Origin: Parafrankia irregularis
GTDB taxonomy: Bacteria > Actinomycetota > Actinomycetes > Frankiales > Frankiaceae
NCBI RefSeq assembly: GCF_001536285.1
Contig: NZ_FAOZ01000031.1
Location: forward strand, 38,402 to 102,401
Direction of reading: 5' to 3'
Length of the DNA stretch: 64,000 nt
In this document: positions 17,978 to 26,428 of the stretch, in pieces
Numbering within the stretch: position 1 is the stretch's first letter
Layout of the letters: each line of letters begins with the position of its first letter
The notes under the pieces: model-generated
Told to the model about the DNA's origin: nothing
Seen by the model: only the letters and a program-made list of their open reading frames with translations
The model's database searches: none
Translations under genes and position numbers: made by a program

Positions 17978-19250
17978 GTGCGCTGACCACGATCCTTTCC
18001 GGGTTTAGTCAGGCGGCTTGTGGTCGTGGCCGGCCCCAGCGTTGCTGGCGTTCGGAACGGACGCGGGCGCGTTCGCGGCGTTGGGCTTGCACGACGGTGG
18101 GGTGGCGGGCGTGGGCGTTACGCCACCGCAGGTAGGCCTGGAGTCCGCGGGCGAGGGTGGGATGGTTCGGGTGGTTCGCGTTGCCCATCGCGAACGTCCG
18201 TAGGGGCCCGAACTGGGCCTCGATCGGGTTCGCCCACGACGCGTTCGTCGGGGTCAGACACAGTTCGACGCTGTTCCGCGCCGCCCAGCGGCGGATCGCG
18301 GGGGTGGTGTTCGCGGACAGGTTGTCGCAGATGATGTAGACCGGTGCGGTGTCCGGCCGGGCGGCCCGGATCGTCCTGAACGCGGCGAGGGTGTTCACCC
18401 CGCCTTTCCGGGCCCGGGTCACACCCCACAGCTGATCGTCGCCCAACGAGTAGCAGCCGTGGAAGTACCGGATCCCGTGGGTGCGGTGGTAGGTCGCGGG
18501 CAGCCGGTCCGGATGCCGCTGGGGTGCCCAGCCGACACCGTGGGTCGGGCGGATCGACAGCGGTCCGAACTGATCGAACGCGAAACAGCGGTTCGGACAG
18601 GTCGTGGTGAGGTACTCGATCCGGTCGAGTTTCGTGTCCTTGTCCGGGTCGGTGGACTCCTTCCACGTCCTCGTGCGCTGGAACGAGATCCGATGGTGGT
18701 GCAGGATCTGCCGGAGCCGTTCCCGGCCGATGGTGACGGTGCGGTCGGGGTTGTCGGCCAGGTAGTCGGTGAGCTTGCGCAGGCTCCAGTGGGTGAACGG
18801 CTGCCCGAGTTTCGCCGGGCGGGTGCGGGCCGTCTGGACGAGGAACGCTTCGTCGTCAGAGCTGATCAGGCGGGGACGGCCTCCCGCCCAGCGAGGGTCC
18901 AACGCACCCAGACCGGTCTCGTTGAACCTGTGGATCACCCCCCGCACCGTGTCCTCGTCCGCCTGGACCAGGTTCGCGATCGCCGGCATCGGGGTTCCGC
19001 TCGCCGACGCCATGATGATCAGAGCCCGGCGGACCCGGATCGAGCCGTGTTTCCCTCGGCGCGCGATCGCCTGGAGTCGTTGGCCTTCCTCGTCGGTCAG
19101 CCGCCGCGCTCGGACCGGTTGTCCTCCCATCGGGCTCACCTCCGGGATCGGCGTCAGTTACCGATCCCGACGCTGCACCCGAAACCGCCCGATCCCCAGC
19201 ACCTTGCCCGGCGTGTCCTCACAACCCGGGAACGTTCATGGTCAGCGCAC
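17978..19250 (-). mobile_element. IS630-family element, complete
   Basis: A 1,273-bp element with 12-bp perfect terminal inverted repeats (GTGCGCTGACCA), extending imperfectly to about 25 bp. It is flanked by TA at 17976-17977 and 19251-19252, the duplicated dinucleotide target of IS630/Tc1-mariner elements. It sits in the TA of the CTAG shared by two IS701-like copies. Confidence 0.93.
18009..19139 (-). CDS. IS630-family transposase
   Basis: 376 residues with an N-terminal helix-turn-helix (RRLTDEEGQRLQAIARRGKH, RRALIIMASASGTPMPAIA, DTVRGVIHRFNETGLGAL). The DDE catalytic core has FAFDQFGPLSI (Asp), YIICDNLSANTT (Asp) and WANPIEAQFGPL (Glu). Frame and length are full and no defect is seen, so it is probably active. 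Confidence 0.92.
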   Translation of the reverse strand: MSPMGGQPVRARRLTDEEGQRLQAIARRGKHGSIRVRRALIIMASASGTPMPAIANLVQADEDTVRGVIHRFNETGLGALDPRWAGGRPRLISSDDEAFLVQTARTRPAKLGQPFTHWSLRKLTDYLADNPDRTVTIGRERLRQILHHHRISFQRTRTWKESTDPDKDTKLDRIEYLTTTCPNRCFAFDQFGPLSIRPTHGVGWAPQRHPDRLPATYHRTHGIRYFHGCYSLGDDQLWGVTRARKGGVNTLAAFRTIRAARPDTAPVYIICDNLSANTTPAIRRWAARNSVELCLTPTNASWANPIEAQFGPLRTFAMGNANHPNHPTLARGLQAYLRWRNAHARHPTVVQAQRRERARVRSERQQRWGRPRPQAA

Positions 19251-19253
19251 TAG

Positions 19254-20840
19254 CTTGATCTTTAACCTGTGCGGTGTTGGTGGGCGGTCATGGTGAGGTC
19301 CCGTCGGGTGGTCTTTCCAACGTCGTGGTGGGGTGCGGGCTGACGGTTGCGGGAGCCGGGAGGGCGGCTGGGGCCAGCCGTGGTGGGTTTCGGTGCGCTG
19401 GCGGGGAGGGGCGTGATCGCGCGGATGTTCCGGAATCCTCGTCGGACTCGGGCGGGGGTCAGCCGTCCTGGTGGAGCGGGTTTCTCCCAGGGGCGACGCA
19501 GATCGCGGGCCAGGGATCGGGCGACGCGGAGCTAGGTGTGGACGGTGATGATCAGCCAGGTCCAGCGGTCGGCGGCCTGCGGGGTGCGGATCTTCGGGCG
19601 GGTCCAGCCGAGGGTCTGTTTGAACAGCCGGAAGGTGTGGTCCAGGTCGAACCTGCGCAGGAACGCCTGCCAGGCGCGGTCGATGTCGGCGGCGGTGGCG
19701 TTGATGGCCGACGTCCACAGCCAGACGGGCTTGGGATCGCGGTCGTCGGGCAGGTGGTCGACCTGTAGGCGGATGAGGGTCCCTTCGATGATCGGCAGCT
19801 CTCCGGGGTGGTCGAGCCAGCAGGTGCGGTGGGTCAGCCGGGGATGTAGCCGGTCCCAGCTGGCCGCGGTGGCCTGCCCGTAGCGGCTGGTGTTGGTGAT
19901 CGTGGTGTGCTGCGGTTCGGGCCAGGTCGCGGGCCTGTCGAGGGCGAACTCGGGGCCGTGCTTGGGTGGACGGCCGTTGGTACCTGGCTGCCTCGGTGGT
20001 TTGGCCAGGCGCAGGACGCGGTCGGAACGGATCCGGCCGAGCACTTCGACGGGCAGGTCGGCCAGGACGAACGCCAGCCGGGTCACGTCACAACCGGCGT
20101 CCATCACGATCAGGATGGTCGGGTCTCCGTCGCGCCAGTGCCCGGCGGTGATCAGACGGCCCACGACCTCCCGGAGCTGGTCGGCGGTCACCGCTGTGGC
20201 GTCGTCGGTGGGGCCAAGGCGCACCGCGTCCAGGACCGCGGTCCACGACGTCCGGCCGGGTTCGAGGGCGGCGACGAAGGAGTAGGGCCAGCCCGGGATC
20301 AGCTGGGACTGGTCCTTCGTCCGGCCGTGCACATGGCAGAACAGCCGGTCCGCGCTGGTCGGTGCGTCCGGACGCAGCCACGGGCTGACGTCGACGGCCA
20401 GCACGAGCCGTCCGTCGGCCGCCGCGCGCAGAGAAAGGTCCGAGAGCGCACGTCACAGCCGGGCAATCTCTCATCGGCCACTGTTCAGCCCGTCGTACAA
20501 GGCTCCATGGCCGCGACGGTGCTCCGGGGCCAGTGTCAGGTCGACCAACGTCCGGACCGGGCCGTCGGTACACAGCACCGCCTCCACAGTTTCGAACAGC
20601 GCGTCCGCTCGGCGAGTCAGGCAGTCGTAGAACTCCTGCCGGAAGCGACACAGCCGTCCCAGAGCCTCGCCGCGTCCTGGCTCGTCCTGCACACTGCCCA
20701 TCACGACCTTCGGCTTGATCCGGCTTCTTTGGCGAGAGCACGATCTTCCGAAGGTCGTCCCACGTCACGAGGACACGCCCACCCACCCCACAACACCAGC
20801 AGGTATCGCACAGCGTGACACCCGACGGTTAAACGACAAG
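19254..20840 (-). mobile_element. IS701-like element, copy B
   Basis: A 1,587-bp element, opposite in orientation to copy A. Its left terminus CTTGATCTTTAACC is identical to copy A, and its right terminus (reverse complement CTTGTCGTTTAACC) is slightly different. CTAG follows at 20841-20844; on the left the CTAG is shared with copy A and split by the IS630. Before that insertion the two ends formed a perfect 32-bp palindrome centred on CTAG. Confidence 0.85.
19262..20704 (-). pseudogene. IS701-like transposase with three in-frame stops
   Basis: One continuous reading frame from ATG 20704 (MMGSVQDEPGRGEALGRLCR) to TAA in the terminal repeat. It contains two in-frame TGA codons in the stretch just before LRAAADGRLVLAVDVS (about 20440-20475) and one TAG after WLIITVHT (19532), where family members have Gln. 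The DDE motifs are intact (VLAVDVSPWLRPD, ILIVMDAGCD, FDLDHTFRLFKQTLGW). It is homologous to copy A throughout but clearly diverged, so the two are different elements of one family. Confidence 0.85.
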
Positions 20841-21041
20841 CTAGGTGGTGCCGTCAGGATGCACGCAGCCGTGATGGTGGCTGTCGCGGTCGGCGCGCTC
20901 AGCCTGCAGCGAGGATGGTTCACGGAGTTTCACCCGCGGCAGTGGGCTGCGGGATGGGGTCCTGGCTACCGTGTTCCTGACCCACATGTCCCTGTACTGG
21001 GTTCGGGACCGCTCGTTCGTTGATCCCCTGACTGAGATGCC

Positions 21042-21235
21042 CTGCGGCTGGTACCGGACGAGCTCTGGGAGCTTGTGGAGCCGTTGTTGCCGTCCTTCGC
21101 TCCGCGTCCGAAGGGCGGGGCACGGCTCCGGCGGACGAACGGGCGATGTTCACGGCGGTGGTGTACACGCTGACCTCGGGCCGTGCGTGGCGGCATCTGC
21201 CGCCGTCGTTCGGGGCATTGGCTCGGATTCGCTCG
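21042..21235 (+). pseudogene. IS5-family transposase N-terminal remnant
   Basis: LRLVPDELWELVEPLLPSFAPRPKGG is followed, after a frameshift near 21125, by AMFTAVVYTLTSGRAWRHLPPSFG and then an out-of-family tail and stop. This is the N-terminal DUF4096 part of IS5-type transposases. No catalytic core remains. Bases 20845-21041 between the IS701 copy and this fragment hold nothing recognised. Confidence 0.7.
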
Positions 21236-21307
21236 CCCTGGCAGCGATGCTGACCTGCTGGAAGGAACTGGGTGCGGGTCTCACTTGGCCCAGGCCTGCG
21301 GTCTGGG

Positions 21308-22525
21308 TCAGCCGGTGCTGCCCGTTGTGTCATCGGCACAGAGGCGTTCGCGTGCTACCTGGAAGGCCGTTCCCGTGCGGTTAACCCGGACGAAAGCATA
21401 GCAGTCCAGCGGTATGAGGGCGTTGGTCGTGAGGTCGACTGGCGTGACCAGCCCGCCGGCGTCGAAGCTCCGCACCTTTCGTAGCGAGGTCATGAAGGTC
21501 TCACGGGCGGGGCATTCGCCGGCGCCTTCGAGCCCGCGCAGAAGAAGGTCGGCGAAGATATAACCGTACATGGCGAATTCCTGCTCAGGTTGCGTCTCGG
21601 GCGCGTATTTGATCATAGCTTCGCGATATCGGTCGATGGCAGTCCCGCCAGCCTCGAACGGCCGGAAGTACACTGGGATCGTTACCCCAGCTAGGGCTCG
21701 GCCGAGACGGGGCAGCATGTCGCGAGAGTAGCCGCTGAGCGAGATGCTGACTGCGAGATTTAGATTTGTCTCCCGGGCGGCTGCGATGACTGCCGCGAAG
21801 TCATCGGGGGAGGTGAGCCCGACTAAGGTGTCGGCGCCAGCCTCGGCGAGCCGCCGAGCGACGTGCAGTGGGCTGTCGGCGCCGCTGCTGAAGGCGATCG
21901 AATCGATGGTGCTTAGACCGATCTCCTCGAAGGCGGTCCGGAATCTGTCCGCGCTCTGAAGTACGGACACCGCCGATCCTGTGGTCAGGATTCCGACTTT
22001 CGTGCCGCCGCCGCGCTGGATGTAACGGCCCAGTGTCTGCGGGGAGGTGTTGTACGCGTAGGCGAAAAGGTTTGGGTATCTGGCCCAGTCGGCCACCGCG
22101 AGACCCACGACGGGCACACCCTGAGCGGACGTCGTGTCCAGCGAGCCACTCAGCGCTGTGGTGATCGATAGGAGTCCGAAGACGGACCCAGATCGGAGGA
22201 GGTCCCCAACGACCTGGGCGTTTTGGTTCGGGGAGCTCGCATCATCGCGCCAACGGTAAACGATCTTTCGGCCGTGTACGCCGCCTCCGTCGTTGGCGAG
22301 ACCGAGCCTCGCGTCGACCCCGGAACGGGCCGAGGCCAGCGCGCCGGAGCCGGCGCCGGTGTCCGCGGTCACTAGGCCGATCGTTATCTCGTCGGCTGTG
22401 ACACCCGGGCTGTCACAGCCGGCTGCCGGCTGCTGGGCCTCCCGCCTGTCCGAGCAGCTCGTCGCACCCACGAGTCCTATCATCGCGGCAGAACATAATA
22501 TCGTCATCACAAAATTCGTTCGCAT
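21308..22525 (-). CDS. ABC-type branched-chain-substrate-binding lipoprotein
   Basis: 405 residues from ATG 22525. It has a signal peptide (MRTNFVMTILCSAAMIGLVG) with Cys in a weak lipobox ATSC. A Peripla_BP_6/LivK-type fold follows: ITIGLVTADTGAGSGALA, GGGVHGRKIVYRWRDDASSP, GVPVVGLAVADWARYPNLFAY and IFADLLLRGLEGAGECPARE. It should bind a small molecule outside the membrane. No permease or ATPase genes are adjacent. It is a diverged paralogue of the protein at 56826-58139. The 3' end abuts the IS5 remnant but the C-terminus looks complete. Bases 22526-22764 upstream carry short TGTCTG repeats and no supported gene. Confidence 0.85.
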   Translation of the reverse strand: MRTNFVMTILCSAAMIGLVGATSCSDRREAQQPAAGCDSPGVTADEITIGLVTADTGAGSGALASARSGVDARLGLANDGGGVHGRKIVYRWRDDASSPNQNAQVVGDLLRSGSVFGLLSITTALSGSLDTTSAQGVPVVGLAVADWARYPNLFAYAYNTSPQTLGRYIQRGGGTKVGILTTGSAVSVLQSADRFRTAFEEIGLSTIDSIAFSSGADSPLHVARRLAEAGADTLVGLTSPDDFAAVIAAARETNLNLAVSISLSGYSRDMLPRLGRALAGVTIPVYFRPFEAGGTAIDRYREAMIKYAPETQPEQEFAMYGYIFADLLLRGLEGAGECPARETFMTSLRKVRSFDAGGLVTPVDLTTNALIPLDCYAFVRVNRTGTAFQVARERLCADDTTGSTG

Positions 22526-22764
22526 ACTCGCTCCAGTAGGTACGAGCGACCATCAGGTCACAGTGAAAGACCATGCCAGGGTGGCGGTAATAGGTCCCTG
22601 GTGATGCCCTCTGGTGGTCGTGTCTGTGTCTGTGTCGGAGGTCGTGTCTGTGTCGTGGATCACGATCCTAGCCTGTAAGTTGAGCGAGTGAACGAAAGGG
22701 CTGGACAACGCGCGTCCGGTGCGTGATAGGGAGACGCGTAGGCCGAAAGGCGTGGCGCGGTTGA

Positions 22765-23555
22765 GTCGGCCTGAAGCGTGGTGCCAGTGTTGTCGCCGAT
22801 CCGTTTCTCCAGGCCGCTCGCCGAACCCGGCGTGTCCGTCTCCGAGCGCCGGGCTCTCCACAGTTCCTGCTGTGGGCTACTCGTCAGGTGATCACTCAGG
22901 GAGTGGGGATGGTATCGCCCCGGTAGCGATACCGTGTGATCGCGGGCGTTCGCGCCGGGTTGATCAGCTCCACTCCGTCCACCGTGATCGGCATCCGGGA
23001 CCCGTTGGGGCCGAGGAGTCGTTGACGGATGTCCTTCCACGACCAACGGTGCAGCGTCTTGAACTATGATCATCCGGCGTCAGAGGAAGACCCCCAGAAT
23101 CCTGAACGTGTGCTTCGCGGCGGCGTGCCGGAAGTAGTTGGTCCGTGCACGATCCGTTCCTCGCAGGAGGCGCCCAAATCTGCCCCGGCGGCCTCGCCAC
23201 GGTTACGCCGCAGATTTTCGCCATGGCTTCCCGGGCGTGCGACCACAGACCCGCCAAGGAGTTCCCCTCCGCACCATTTCTGTGAGCGGGATGCGCGCCG
23301 CTTCCGACCCAGATCCACCAGGTTCGAGGCGGTAACTCATTTCGGGGCGTAAAAGCCGGTTCCTCTCGTACACCTAAGCGACTCGCTCGCCAAGCTCGAC
23401 CCATCTGGCAGTTCTGGGCCGTCTCGGCTTTGTCGCGGCTGCTCCCATCCTCTCGGGCACATCCCGGATCGGACTGCCGCCAGCTACACTCATTCCGCTG
23501 CGGCAGGGCCTTTAAAGGTAACTTCATAGACCCCTGCGACGGGACGAAAGGCGCA
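22765..23555 (-). mobile_element. Group II intron with large internal deletion
   Basis: The 791-nt remnant keeps both ends. The 5' side (from about 23555) shares GCAGCGG, CGGCAGTCCGATCCGG and CTGCGGCGTAACCGTGGCGA with the complete intron. Domain V is exactly 34 nt at 22856-22823 and domain VI ends in CCGAC at 22765. Between them only the C-terminal tail of the maturase survives (TNYFRHAAAKHTFRILGVF, then in another frame LHRWSWKDIRQRLL...AITRYRYRGDTIPTP, stop). About 1.3 kb including the whole RT core is missing. It could only splice or move with maturase supplied in trans. Confidence 0.8.
22823..22856 (-). ncRNA. Group II intron domain V (deleted copy)
   Basis: A 34-nt hairpin, GAGCCCGGCG to CGCCGGGTTC with a GGAGAC loop region, the same length and arm sequence as in the other loci. 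The arms remain fully paired, so the ribozyme core is not obviously decayed. Confidence 0.7.
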
Positions 23556-23718
23556 GGTCTTCCGTCTCCACTCGGTCAAACTGGCTCTGTTCGTGACGGC
23601 TGGGTGCAGTTGGTCGTCGGTTCTGGATGCGTCCGAGACTTCAACCATGATCGTTTGTTCGTGAGATGTGGATGCGGTCCCGGGAGGCGTGGCGGCGGTG
23701 ACCGCGGTCAATGTCCTT

Positions 23719-23789
23719 TGACAATGAACCTGGTCCGCGTGCCATCGAATGTGGTCCGGTCGTGGTTCGTGTCATCGAAGCTGACCCGA
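23719..23789 (+). repeat. Left-end repeats of the Tn7-like element
   Basis: Three direct ~20-bp repeats fit TGtCAtCGAAnnTGnnCCG: 23719-23737 (TGACAATGAACCTGGTCCG), 23740-23759 (TGCCATCGAATGTGGTCCGG) and 23770-23789 (TGTCATCGAAGCTGACCCGA). They lie 30 bp before the tnsA-like start. Multiple short transposase-binding repeats are the normal end structure of Tn7- and IS21-like elements. The exact terminus and any target duplication are not clear. Confidence 0.65.
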
Positions 23790-23819
23790 TCTGACTCCTG
23801 TTGATCTACGGTCCGACGG

Positions 23820-24566
23820 GTGGCGGTCCCGGCAGTCGAGTCTCTGGACAGCGGGTTCACGGTGGAGTTCGTGGAAGCGGCTGGATCACTGCGCAGGGAA
23901 AGGCTGGCGGCGTGTTGGAGCATGCCGTTCGAGAGGGCCAGTCCGGTCCGATCGTTCGGCTGGCCGAGGGGAGGTCGCAGCTTCCCGGGCTGGTGGTGGT
24001 CAGCCACTCTTGGCGATCATGTCGGGTTCGAGTCGTGGCTGGAGCGGGATCATGTGATGCTGCTCGACTTCGACCCGGACGTGGTGGCGCTGTCCGCGCA
24101 GCCGTTCTGGCTGCGCTGGCACGACGGCGTTCGTCCGCGTCGGCATGCCCCGGACTTCTTCGTCCGGCGCGCGGATGGCGGGGGTGTGGTCGTCGATGTG
24201 CGGGCGGACGACCGGATCGAGCCGGCGGACGCCGAGGCGTTCGCGGCGACGGCGGTGGCCTGCGGCCAGGTCGGCTGGCTGTTTCGGCGGGTTGGGGTGC
24301 CAGACGGGGTACTGGTGGCGAACGTGCGCTGGCTGGCGCGCTACCGGCATCCCCGCTGCGTTGGCGACGGGACGCTGGCCGACCGACTGGTGGAGGTGTT
24401 CGCTGAGCCGAGGTCGTTGTTCGGCGGCGCTGCCGAGGTTGGCGACCGGATCGCGGTGCTGCCGGTGCTCTACCACCTGCTGTGGTGCCGGCGGCTGGTC
24501 GCGGACCTGACCGGCGGTCTGCTCGGACCGTCCACGGCGGTCGGTCCGGCGGGATGGTCGCGGTGA
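23820..24566 (+). CDS. TnsA-like heteromeric transposase endonuclease
   Basis: 248 residues from GTG 23820. A restriction-endonuclease-like fold is indicated by GFESWLERDHVMLLDFDPDV (Glu, about residue 72), RRHAPDFFVRR (Asp, about 110) and VVVDVRADDRI (the position of the third active-site element, about 127). LSAQPFWLRW matches the TnsA pattern in which the query endonuclease recognises transposon ends. In Tn7-type systems TnsA cuts the 5' strands so that transposition is cut-and-paste. It overlaps the TnsB-like gene by 13 bp, indicating translational coupling. Confidence 0.75.
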   Translation: MAVPAVESLDSGFTVEFVEAAGSLRRERLAACWSMPFERASPVRSFGWPRGGRSFPGWWWSATLGDHVGFESWLERDHVMLLDFDPDVVALSAQPFWLRWHDGVRPRRHAPDFFVRRADGGGVVVDVRADDRIEPADAEAFAATAVACGQVGWLFRRVGVPDGVLVANVRWLARYRHPRCVGDGTLADRLVEVFAEPRSLFGGAAEVGDRIAVLPVLYHLLWCRRLVADLTGGLLGPSTAVGPAGWSR

Positions 24567-26428
24567 CCGGAGTTGGGCCGGTTCCGCCGCACGGCATGTT
24601 GGACGGGCTGCCCGCCGAGGCGGTCGAGCGGGCGTTGTGGTGGGAACGGCATGTCGTCGAGGTGCTGGACGGCCGGCCACCGGACAGCCCGCCGGAGGCT
24701 GCGCCGCGGCCGGAGTTCGACCCCGGGCGGTGGTCGTTGACCCGCCGGGAACAGGCGAAGGCCGCCGAGCTCGCCGCGGCGGGTCACCGGGTGAGCGCGG
24801 CCACGGTCAAACGCCGCCGGCAGCGCTACCAGGCACGGGGCGTCGTCGGCCTGGTCGACCACCGAATCGACCGCAAGACCGCAGCCTTCGGTCGGGTCGA
24901 CGAGCGGGTTGCCGCGGCGATGACCACGGCGATCGGCGAGACGACGGATGCGTCGTCTCGCACGGCGGGGTTCGTGCTCTGGCGCACCGAGCAGCTGCTC
25001 ATCGGGGCTGACCCGCCGGTGGTGCTGCCGTCGCGGCGGACCCTCTACCGGCTGTTCGGCCGGCTCGCGCACGGCCAGCACGTGACAGGGTCTGCGCGGG
25101 CACGCCGGTCGCTGGCCGCGCGTCCGGACGGGCCGTTCTCTGCGGTCACGGTGACGGCGCCGGGTGAACTGATGCAGGTCGACTCGACCCCGTTCGACGT
25201 GCTGGTCCGTCTTGATGATGGGGTCACCGGCCGAGTCGAGCTGACCGGCATGGTCGATGTCGCGACCCGAACGGTGACAGCCGCGGTGCTGAGGCCGACG
25301 ACGAAGGCGGCCGACGTCGCGGTACTGCTGGCGCGTTCGGTGACTCCGGAGCCGATGCGCCCGGGGCGGGCGCAGGCGCTGGCGATGTCCCGGTCGGTAC
25401 TGCCGCACCGGCGCCTGCTCGCCATCGACGAGCGGTTCGAGTATGCGGCGGCCCGGCCGGTGATCGTCCCGGACACGATCGTCTGCGATCACGGGAAGGT
25501 GTTCATGTCACGGGCGTTCCGTGCGTCCTGCCGTTTCCTCGGGATCAGCCTGCAACCGGCGCACGAGGCCACCCCGACGGACAAGGGGCACATCGAGCGG
25601 ACGTTGGGCTCGGTGGCCTCGCTGTTCGCGCAGTTCGTCGCCGGCTACGCCGGCTCCACCGCCGACCGGCGCGGCCGGGGCCTGGTCGACGGGCCGCTGT
25701 GGTCGCTGCCCGAGCTGCAGGATCTCCTCGACGAGTGGATCGTCGCGGGCTGGCAGAACCGGCCGCACGATGGTCTGCGTGACCCGCTGTCTCCCGGGCG
25801 GATGTTCACACCGAACGAGAAGTACTCCGCACTGCTCGAGGCTTCCGGTCACGTCCCGGTCACCCTGACCGGGGACGACTACATCGAGCTGCTGCCCGCC
25901 CGCTGGCACGCCGTCAACGCCTACGGCATCCGGCTCAACCACCGCACCTACGACGCTGAGGCCCTGGGCCCGCTGCGTCGCCAGCCGTCCGGCGTCAAAG
26001 AGAAGAAAGATCTCTGGGAAGTTCACCACGATCCCTATGACGTTTCCCGGATCTGGGTTCGTGACCCGGCCGGAGGTTGGATCACCGCGTTCTGGACCCA
26101 GCTGCACCGGACCCCGGTCCCGTTCGGTGAACTGGCCTGGGACCACGCCCGCGCCGGCCTGCCCACCAGCACGGAGCGGGAGATCGCCGACGCGGTGGCC
26201 AGTCTGCTCGACCGCGCCCACCGCGGCCCGGCCACCCGCCCTGCCGCGCCAGCGCGGGAACGCACCGTCGTCGCCCGCACCCGCGCCACGAGTCCGCCCG
26301 CGCCGCCGGGGAACAGCCCCGTCGAAGCGACGGCGACCAGCGAGGCCGACACCCAGGTGACCGCGACAGCGAAGGTGATCCCGCTGCCGCTGTTCGACCC
26401 GTTCGCCGAGGCGGGCCGGCGCGGGTGA
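24554..26428 (+). CDS. TnsB/TniA-like DDE transposase (Mu-type)
   Basis: 624 residues from ATG 24554. An N-terminal helix-turn-helix region (LAAAGHRVSAATVKRRRQRYQ) precedes an rve integrase core with the catalytic triad Asp210 (LMQVDSTPF), Asp312 (IVCDHGKVF) and Glu348 (KGHIERTLGS), a DDE spacing of 35. The Mu-transposase C-terminal beta-barrel (IRLNHRTYDAEALGPLR) and a Pro/Ala-rich tail that may contact the ATPase follow. It makes the 3' strand cuts and joins the ends to target DNA. The stop overlaps the next start (GTGA). Confidence 0.88.
   Translation: MVAVTGVGPVPPHGMLDGLPAEAVERALWWERHVVEVLDGRPPDSPPEAAPRPEFDPGRWSLTRREQAKAAELAAAGHRVSAATVKRRRQRYQARGVVGLVDHRIDRKTAAFGRVDERVAAAMTTAIGETTDASSRTAGFVLWRTEQLLIGADPPVVLPSRRTLYRLFGRLAHGQHVTGSARARRSLAARPDGPFSAVTVTAPGELMQVDSTPFDVLVRLDDGVTGRVELTGMVDVATRTVTAAVLRPTTKAADVAVLLARSVTPEPMRPGRAQALAMSRSVLPHRRLLAIDERFEYAAARPVIVPDTIVCDHGKVFMSRAFRASCRFLGISLQPAHEATPTDKGHIERTLGSVASLFAQFVAGYAGSTADRRGRGLVDGPLWSLPELQDLLDEWIVAGWQNRPHDGLRDPLSPGRMFTPNEKYSALLEASGHVPVTLTGDDYIELLPARWHAVNAYGIRLNHRTYDAEALGPLRRQPSGVKEKKDLWEVHHDPYDVSRIWVRDPAGGWITAFWTQLHRTPVPFGELAWDHARAGLPTSTEREIADAVASLLDRAHRGPATRPAAPARERTVVARTRATSPPAPPGNSPVEATATSEADTQVTATAKVIPLPLFDPFAEAGRRG

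Noticed and set aside
20440-20480. Possible selenocysteine or other TGA recoding in IS701 copy B
   Set aside because: No SECIS-like structure is evident, a TAG stop is also present, and copy A has sense codons in this region; ordinary decay is simpler.
22615-22660. TGTCTG short repeats as a CRISPR-like or regulatory array
   Set aside because: Units of six bases without spacers; simple slippage repeat only.
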